NCBI RefSeq assembly: GCF_004297185.1
Contig: NZ_PGCL01000001.1
Span: 186,001 to 250,000 of the forward strand
DNA length: 64,000 nt
Reading direction: 5' to 3'
From: Methanofollis fontis
GTDB taxonomy: Archaea; Halobacteriota; Methanomicrobia; Methanomicrobiales; Methanofollaceae
Under the pieces are notes generated by a model, which was not told the DNA's origin, made no database searches, and worked only from the letters and a program-made list of their open reading frames with translations. Shown piece after piece: positions 60,260-64,000 of this stretch (within the stretch, counting starts at the first letter, position 1; each line of letters opens with the position of its first letter). A program made the translations under genes and the position numbers.

Positions 60260-60720
60260 AACCGGAACCACTTCATCATCATGATGGCGTCCTCGCCGTT
60301 GGAGTAGTAGCCGCCAATCGTGAAGACCGGGCTGTAGCCGAGCCGCCGGTAAAATGACTGCGCAGCGGTGTTGGAGATGCGCACCTCGAGCTGCACCCCG
60401 CCGGCCAGGCGGAGGGCGAACTGGTGCTCGGCCCGCCGCACCAGGCTGCGCCCGATGCCCCGGTGACGGTAGCGTTCGGTGACGGCGAAGTTGCAGATGT
60501 GGCCGTAGACCTCCTCCCCGGTATCCTCCAGCCCGCCAACGATGAAACCCGCGATGTCGCCGTTCACCGCCACCACAAAAAAACAGTCGGCCCAGCATTC
60601 AAGGGCCTGCGAGAAGGCCTCCTCCTCCCAGGGATCGATAAAGCACTCCCGCTCGATTGACACAATTGCCGGCAGATCCGCAGCCGCCGCCCGCCTGAGG
60701 AACACCCCTGGCCCAGACAT
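60256..60720 (-). CDS. rimI: RimI-type N-acetyltransferase
   Basis: 154 aa GNAT fold. VFLRRAAAADLPAIVSIERECF starts the domain, VTERYRHRGIGRSLV is the acetyl-CoA pyrophosphate loop (R-x-x-G-x-G) and NTAAQSFYRRLGY the C-terminal GNAT motif. In archaea this protein acetylates protein N-termini and ribosomal protein alanine. The ATG at 60720 is preferred to the GTG three bases upstream. It shares an AT-rich promoter (60747-60757) with the divergent DUF1015 gene. Confidence 0.92.
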   Translation of the reverse strand: MSGPGVFLRRAAAADLPAIVSIERECFIDPWEEEAFSQALECWADCFFVVAVNGDIAGFIVGGLEDTGEEVYGHICNFAVTERYRHRGIGRSLVRRAEHQFALRLAGGVQLEVRISNTAAQSFYRRLGYSPVFTIGGYYSNGEDAIMMMKWFRF

Positions 60721-60746
60721 CACCCAGTATTCTCCCCTCGAAAAGA

Positions 60747-60758
60747 GATAATATATCG
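60747..60758. promoter_or_regulatory. Shared TATA region between rimI and DUF1015 gene
   Basis: GATAATATATCG lies about 32 bp from the rimI ATG and 46 bp from the DUF1015 ATG; usable in both directions. Confidence 0.4.
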
Positions 60759-60798
60759 GTCGGGAGCCAACTACTACCCGCTTGAAGGTGCGGATTCC

Positions 60799-62070
60799 AT
60801 GGTGAAGATATACCGATTTTCCGGACTGCGGCCCGGGCGCCAGGACGCCCCAAAAATTGCCGCAGTGCCCTATGACGTAGTGACGGCCGACGAGGCAGCT
60901 GAGATCATCGAGAACAATCCGCTCTCATTCCTGAAGGTGAGCCGGACTGACGCCGTGCTCCGGGATATCCCCTCCGATGACGAGCGGATCTATACGGCGG
61001 CCCGGGACGCCTTCAGAGAGATGGAGGAGGAAGGCTCCCTGAAACGGGATGAAAGCCCCTCGCTCTATCTCTACCGCGTGAAGCAGGGCGGCAGCCTCTA
61101 CCTCGGTCTTGTCGCCTGCATGGACGTCGACGATTATGTCAGCGACGTGATCAAGAAGCACGAGCACACCCGCTACGACAAGGAGCGGGACCGGACGCGG
61201 CATATCGCCGCCACCAATGCCAACACCGGGCTCGTGGTGATCCTCTACCCGGACGAGGGCGACATCTTCGGCTACATCGAGTCGATCCTCCCGGAGGGCG
61301 AGCCCGAGGCGGTGGTCAAGACCGAACAGGGCAACGTGCATGAACTCTTCAGGATCACCGACACCGTGCGCCTCGCCCATATCGAGGACCTCTTCTCCCG
61401 GGTGCCGGCCTCCTATATCGCCGACGGCCACCACCGGGCGAAGTCGGCCGTGCTCGTCGCCGAGGAGCGCCGGAAAAACGGCACCTATACCCCCGAAGAC
61501 GGACGCTTCATGGCGATCCTCTTCGCCCACAACCGCGTGCGGATTCACGGCTACTCCCGCCTGGTCACCGATCTCGGCGACTACACCCCTGAGTCCTTCC
61601 TCGCCGCCCTGCAGGAGCGCTTCGAAGTCCGCCCCTACGGCGAGATCGACGACACCGTCTTCAGGGTGCCGCCCCTGCGGGATGCGGCCGGGGTGCACGT
61701 CTTCCACATGTACCTTGGCGGGGCCTGGTACGAGTGCACCTGCCCGGTCGAAAACCCGGACGACCTGATCGGTTCCCTGGATGTTTCAGTCCTCCAGAAA
61801 CAGGTGCTCGAGGGGATGCTCGGGATCACCGACCCCCGCGGCGACCCCCGCCTCCAGTACCTCGGCGGCGCCCGACCGCTGGCCGATCTGGAGGAGCGGG
61901 TGGACTCCGGTGAGTTCATCGTCGCCTTCTCGATGCAGCCCGTCTCGGTCGGCACCGTAATGGAGATCGCCGACGACGGCATGGTGATGCCCCCGAAGTC
62001 CACCTGGTTCGAGCCCAAACTTCTCTCCGGCCTGGTGATCCACACCCTGGGCGAGGGAGAGCAGAAATAA
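60799..62070 (+). CDS. DUF1015 family protein
   Basis: 423 aa. Typical DUF1015 start (FSGLRPGRQDAPKIAAVPYDVVTADEA, then NPLSFLKVSR), with the conserved HEHTRYDKERDR, YIADGHHRAKSA and C-terminal MPPKSTWFEPKL motifs. The ADGHHR motif and the N-terminal pattern resemble ParB/SerK-like nucleotide-using enzymes, so a kinase-like activity is possible but not established. AAGGTG lies upstream of the ATG. T runs after the stop (62076-62104) probably end transcription. Confidence 0.9.
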   Translation: MVKIYRFSGLRPGRQDAPKIAAVPYDVVTADEAAEIIENNPLSFLKVSRTDAVLRDIPSDDERIYTAARDAFREMEEEGSLKRDESPSLYLYRVKQGGSLYLGLVACMDVDDYVSDVIKKHEHTRYDKERDRTRHIAATNANTGLVVILYPDEGDIFGYIESILPEGEPEAVVKTEQGNVHELFRITDTVRLAHIEDLFSRVPASYIADGHHRAKSAVLVAEERRKNGTYTPEDGRFMAILFAHNRVRIHGYSRLVTDLGDYTPESFLAALQERFEVRPYGEIDDTVFRVPPLRDAAGVHVFHMYLGGAWYECTCPVENPDDLIGSLDVSVLQKQVLEGMLGITDPRGDPRLQYLGGARPLADLEERVDSGEFIVAFSMQPVSVGTVMEIADDGMVMPPKSTWFEPKLLSGLVIHTLGEGEQK

Positions 62071-62075
62071 TTCTA

Positions 62076-62104
62076 TTTTTCGGTCAGTTTACGTTCTTTT
62101 TTTG
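62076..62104 (+). terminator. Double T-run terminator after DUF1015 gene
   Basis: CTATTTTTCGG and TTCTTTTTTTGAG within 35 bases of the stop codon. Confidence 0.4.
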
Positions 62105-62151
62105 AGCCCTGAATAGTGTCCCGGCCCCGATTAAGCCAGGGCTGCCTCTCC

Positions 62152-63243
62152 TCAGTGCCGGTGCCGGTGGTGGATATCGGGCATATGGGGGTGGTCGTGG
62201 CTGACCTGCGCATGCAGATGCGTGTGTGAGTGATAGCCGCTCCTGTCGGTCGGGGGAGTGCCGGGCGGGTGCCCGTGATCATGGTGAAGGTCGTCGTGGC
62301 AGTGGCGGTGCTCATGCTCCCCGCCAGGATGGTGATGCAGATGGGTGTGCCGTTCGGTGAGGAGCAGACCGAGTCCAACGAGCATGAGGAGGAGGGCAAC
62401 GCCGAAGATAGGCTCCGGCACCCCATGGAAGATCAGGAGCGAGAAGAGCACACCGAATACCGGGTTCATGCCGAAGACCGAACCGGTGCGGGCGGCGCCG
62501 AGACCGCGGAGGGCCCGGAAATACAGCAGGTTTGGAACGCCGTACATGACCATGCCCAGGGCAAGGGCGGCGAGGGCGATCGAAGGGGCGGGCGCCCCCT
62601 CTCCCGCCACCAGGGCGATGAGGATCATGGCGGCGCCGGCCACCGTACACTTCACCGCCGTCAGGCGGACAGGGTCACCGGCATCGATCTGGCGGTTGAA
62701 GCAGGCCTCAGAGCCCCAGAAGATGCAGGCGATCAGCACGCCGAAGGCACCCATGGAGAGCCCCAGGCCATCTTCGGGCCTGACGGTGAGGAGGAGGCAG
62801 GCGGCGGTGATGAGGGCGATCGCCCCCCAGACACGCCTGCCGATCGGTTCGCCGAAGACCGATGCGGCAAGGAGGGTGGTCACCACCGCCTCGAAGCTGA
62901 GCAGGAGGGAGGCGGTGGCGGCCGGCACATGCTCCAGGCTCATGAGCAGGATGATGGTGGAGAGGGCCGATCCGACCAGGGCGGAGAGGAGGAGCCAGGG
63001 GACATCCGAACGCCGGATGGGCGCTTCGATGGCGTTTCGCTCCCGTCCGGGCAGACTGAGGATAAATCCGAGGAGACCGGCCCCCAGGTAGAGCAGGGCG
63101 CCGAGCGTGATCGGGCCGATCGAATCGAGCAGCACCTTAGAGAGCGGGGTGCCGGCCCCGAAGAACAGGGCAGCGATGAGGGCGAAGGCAACCGGAACAG
63201 CACACCGGGAGTCCAGATGTGGAAAAAAAGGAAAAAACACCAC
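62152..63243 (-). CDS. EamA/DMT-family transporter with His-rich cytoplasmic or external tail
   Basis: 363 aa. Residues about 15-292 carry ten hydrophobic segments in two EamA repeats (GAGTPLSKVLLDSIGP; PATASLLLSFEAVVTTLLAASVFGEPIGRR; second-repeat SVFGMNPVFGVLFSLLIFHGVPE). The last approximately 66 residues contain 24 histidines plus Asp/Cys, a likely Ni2+, Zn2+ or Co2+ binding tail. The export or import substrate is unknown but the tail suggests metal sensing or transport. The start is uncertain (GTG 63243 or 63240). It lies three bases after the FmdE-like gene. Confidence 0.85.
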   Translation of the reverse strand: MVFFPFFPHLDSRCAVPVAFALIAALFFGAGTPLSKVLLDSIGPITLGALLYLGAGLLGFILSLPGRERNAIEAPIRRSDVPWLLLSALVGSALSTIILLMSLEHVPAATASLLLSFEAVVTTLLAASVFGEPIGRRVWGAIALITAACLLLTVRPEDGLGLSMGAFGVLIACIFWGSEACFNRQIDAGDPVRLTAVKCTVAGAAMILIALVAGEGAPAPSIALAALALGMVMYGVPNLLYFRALRGLGAARTGSVFGMNPVFGVLFSLLIFHGVPEPIFGVALLLMLVGLGLLLTERHTHLHHHPGGEHEHRHCHDDLHHDHGHPPGTPPTDRSGYHSHTHLHAQVSHDHPHMPDIHHRHRH

Positions 63244-63246
63244 CCT

Positions 63247-63855
63247 CTACCAGCCGCGGGTGTACTCACCGGCACAGGGGATGCAGACGATCCGTCCGTC
63301 CTTCACCCGCGCCCGCGACTCGGCGACGCCTTCGCCGCAGACAGCGCAGATATGCGTCCTGAACAGCCGCGCCCGTTCGGGGACGACCGGTTCGACCTTA
63401 CGGATGATGAAGACCTCGTCCTCCGGGCGGGTGAGGATCGCCTGGCAGATGGCGTCGAGGCGGCGGTGCAAGTCCTCTTCCTCATCAGGGGTGGCGCTCC
63501 CCTCCCACACCCGCGCCCTGAGGGGGAGGAAGGCGGGATCGAGTTCTTCAATCGAGAACCCGGGGCGGACCACGATCCGCACCGCCGTTCCGGCCGTACG
63601 GTTGACGAGCGTCCAGGCGTTCTTGCCGAAGTCCCGGAGGATCAGGTTCCCCTTGCCGATGGTGCACCCGGTGAGCACCTGGAAGGCGTCCAGGCCACAG
63701 GCATCGTTCTCGGCAATCACCACGAGCTCCTCGTCCGGGGCGCGGCCCGCACCGGTCCTCTCCAGGGCGATCTGGGCTGCACGGTAACCGAAGGTCACCC
63801 CGGGACAGAGGTGGCCGTGGAAACGGATCACATCATCATAGGTGGGCATCTGCAT
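63247..63855 (-). CDS. FmdE-family protein with C-terminal zinc finger
   Basis: 202 aa. The N-terminal FmdE domain has HGHLCPGVTFGYRAA, ENDACGLDAFQVLTGCTIGKGNL and RDFGKNAW; the C-terminal zinc finger has CAVCGE and CIPCAGE. FmdE co-purifies with or lies near molybdenum formylmethanofuran dehydrogenase in some methanogens but is not a catalytic subunit. The partner here is a His-tailed transporter, hinting at metal handling. The start at 63855 (MQMPTYDD) is chosen at the fold boundary; an earlier ATG at 63909 overlapping the upstream stop is possible. Confidence 0.85.
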   Translation of the reverse strand: MQMPTYDDVIRFHGHLCPGVTFGYRAAQIALERTGAGRAPDEELVVIAENDACGLDAFQVLTGCTIGKGNLILRDFGKNAWTLVNRTAGTAVRIVVRPGFSIEELDPAFLPLRARVWEGSATPDEEEDLHRRLDAICQAILTRPEDEVFIIRKVEPVVPERARLFRTHICAVCGEGVAESRARVKDGRIVCIPCAGEYTRGW

Positions 63856-63908
63856 GGGAGAGAGTACAACCTCCGAGGAAAAAAGTGTTATGAGGGAAAG
63901 ACCCCCCA

Positions 63909-64000
63909 TCAGGCAGCGGCAAACTCCAGAAGCGTCGTCCCCGGGGTGTCGGTGAGAACGAGGGCGGCGCCCTCGATCCGGTAGCCCCCCGCCGCCCCGA
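63909..64000 (-). CDS. C-terminal end of an unidentified gene (truncated by window edge)
   Basis: About 30 codons of an open frame end in GGYRIEGAALVLTDTPG and then TLLEFAAA, followed by TGA. The rest lies beyond the window. The stop codon overlaps an ATG in frame with the FmdE-like gene (TGATG), so the two are probably in one operon. The fragment is too short to identify. Confidence 0.5.
   Translation of the reverse strand, partial: GAAGGYRIEGAALVLTDTPGTTLLEFAAA

Noticed and set aside
1-64000. tRNA, rRNA and CRISPR features
   Set aside because: I found no TPsiC-like GGTTCRA block with matching acceptor stems in the gaps, no rRNA segments and no regularly spaced direct repeats.

Overview
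This window is chromosomal DNA of a methanogenic archaeon, most likely a high-GC member of the Methanomicrobiales (Methanoculleus/Methanofollis-like). The assignment is an inference from gene content: a TfrB-type CoM/CoB:fumarate reductase subunit, F420-dependent NADP reductase, an Mch homologue, an FmdE-family protein, the ADH-synthase/DHQ-synthase-II route to aromatics, RbkR (regulator/CTP-dependent riboflavin kinase), HMG-CoA synthase-thiolase-DUF35, thermosome, TiaS, deoxyhypusine synthase and archaeal RPA. Genes are tightly packed, often with 4-bp ATGA overlaps. Shine-Dalgarno motifs are GGAGG/GGTGA. Many isolated genes have a TATA box only about 24-31 bp before the start codon, which suggests leaderless mRNAs. 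I see no rRNA, tRNA, CRISPR array or insertion sequence.

Layout. 1-8.8 kb: end of tfrB, a Kef-type antiporter, then a redox/oxidative-stress island (glutaredoxin-thioredoxin reductase fusion, rubrerythrin, RadC, CDF transporter, flavoprotein, zinc ribbon, a 41-aa desulforedoxin-like protein, a cysteine-free carboxymuconolactone-decarboxylase-like protein, peroxiredoxin). 8.9-13.2 kb: PAS histidine kinase, two iron-sulfur flavoproteins, M50 protease. 13.4-25.4 kb: aromatic amino-acid block: chorismate mutase, U32 peptidase and AroD, then an eight-gene minus-strand operon (two ADH-synthase paralogs, DHQ synthase II, TyrA, PheA, AroA, an AroK-AroE fusion, AroC) that covers the route to chorismate and then to Phe/Tyr. 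25.5-30.4 kb: membrane protein, a radical SAM enzyme fused to a periplasmic-binding-protein-like domain, a methyltransferase, a divergent Mch paralog and a multi-CxxC protein. 30.6-35 kb: soluble chemoreceptor with duplicated PAS domains, CheW, thermosome. 35-40 kb: XRE regulator, TiaS, F420:NADP reductase, deoxyhypusine synthase, PyrF. 40-47.5 kb: secreted DUF4352-like protein, small NrdD-tail-like protein with CbiZ, ThiM/ThiE, DUF1858 protein, RPA and its partner. 47.8-52 kb: large receiver/PAS/GAF kinase and a degenerate resolvase-like protein. 52.3-64 kb: RibB/RbkR, the mevalonate entry operon, hydrolase, Trm5, HMG-CoA reductase, RimI, DUF1015 protein, His-tailed EamA transporter, FmdE-like protein.

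The most interesting observation is in the apparently empty 220 bp upstream of the aromatic operon. Reading toward the operon there is a TATA box, an 18-codon mini-ORF starting about where a leaderless transcript would begin, and then a 14-codon mini-ORF encoding [14 protein letters not shown] (six Phe, three Tyr) preceded by GGAG. A hairpin follows whose 3' arm overlaps the Shine-Dalgarno of the first structural gene. This looks like a Phe/Tyr-sensing leader peptide in an archaeon, although the T-rich codons could also simply be promoter DNA. Also notable are the radical SAM-binding-protein fusion beside a methyltransferase and a divergent Mch paralog, and a free-standing NrdD-like glycyl-radical/zinc module overlapping CbiZ.
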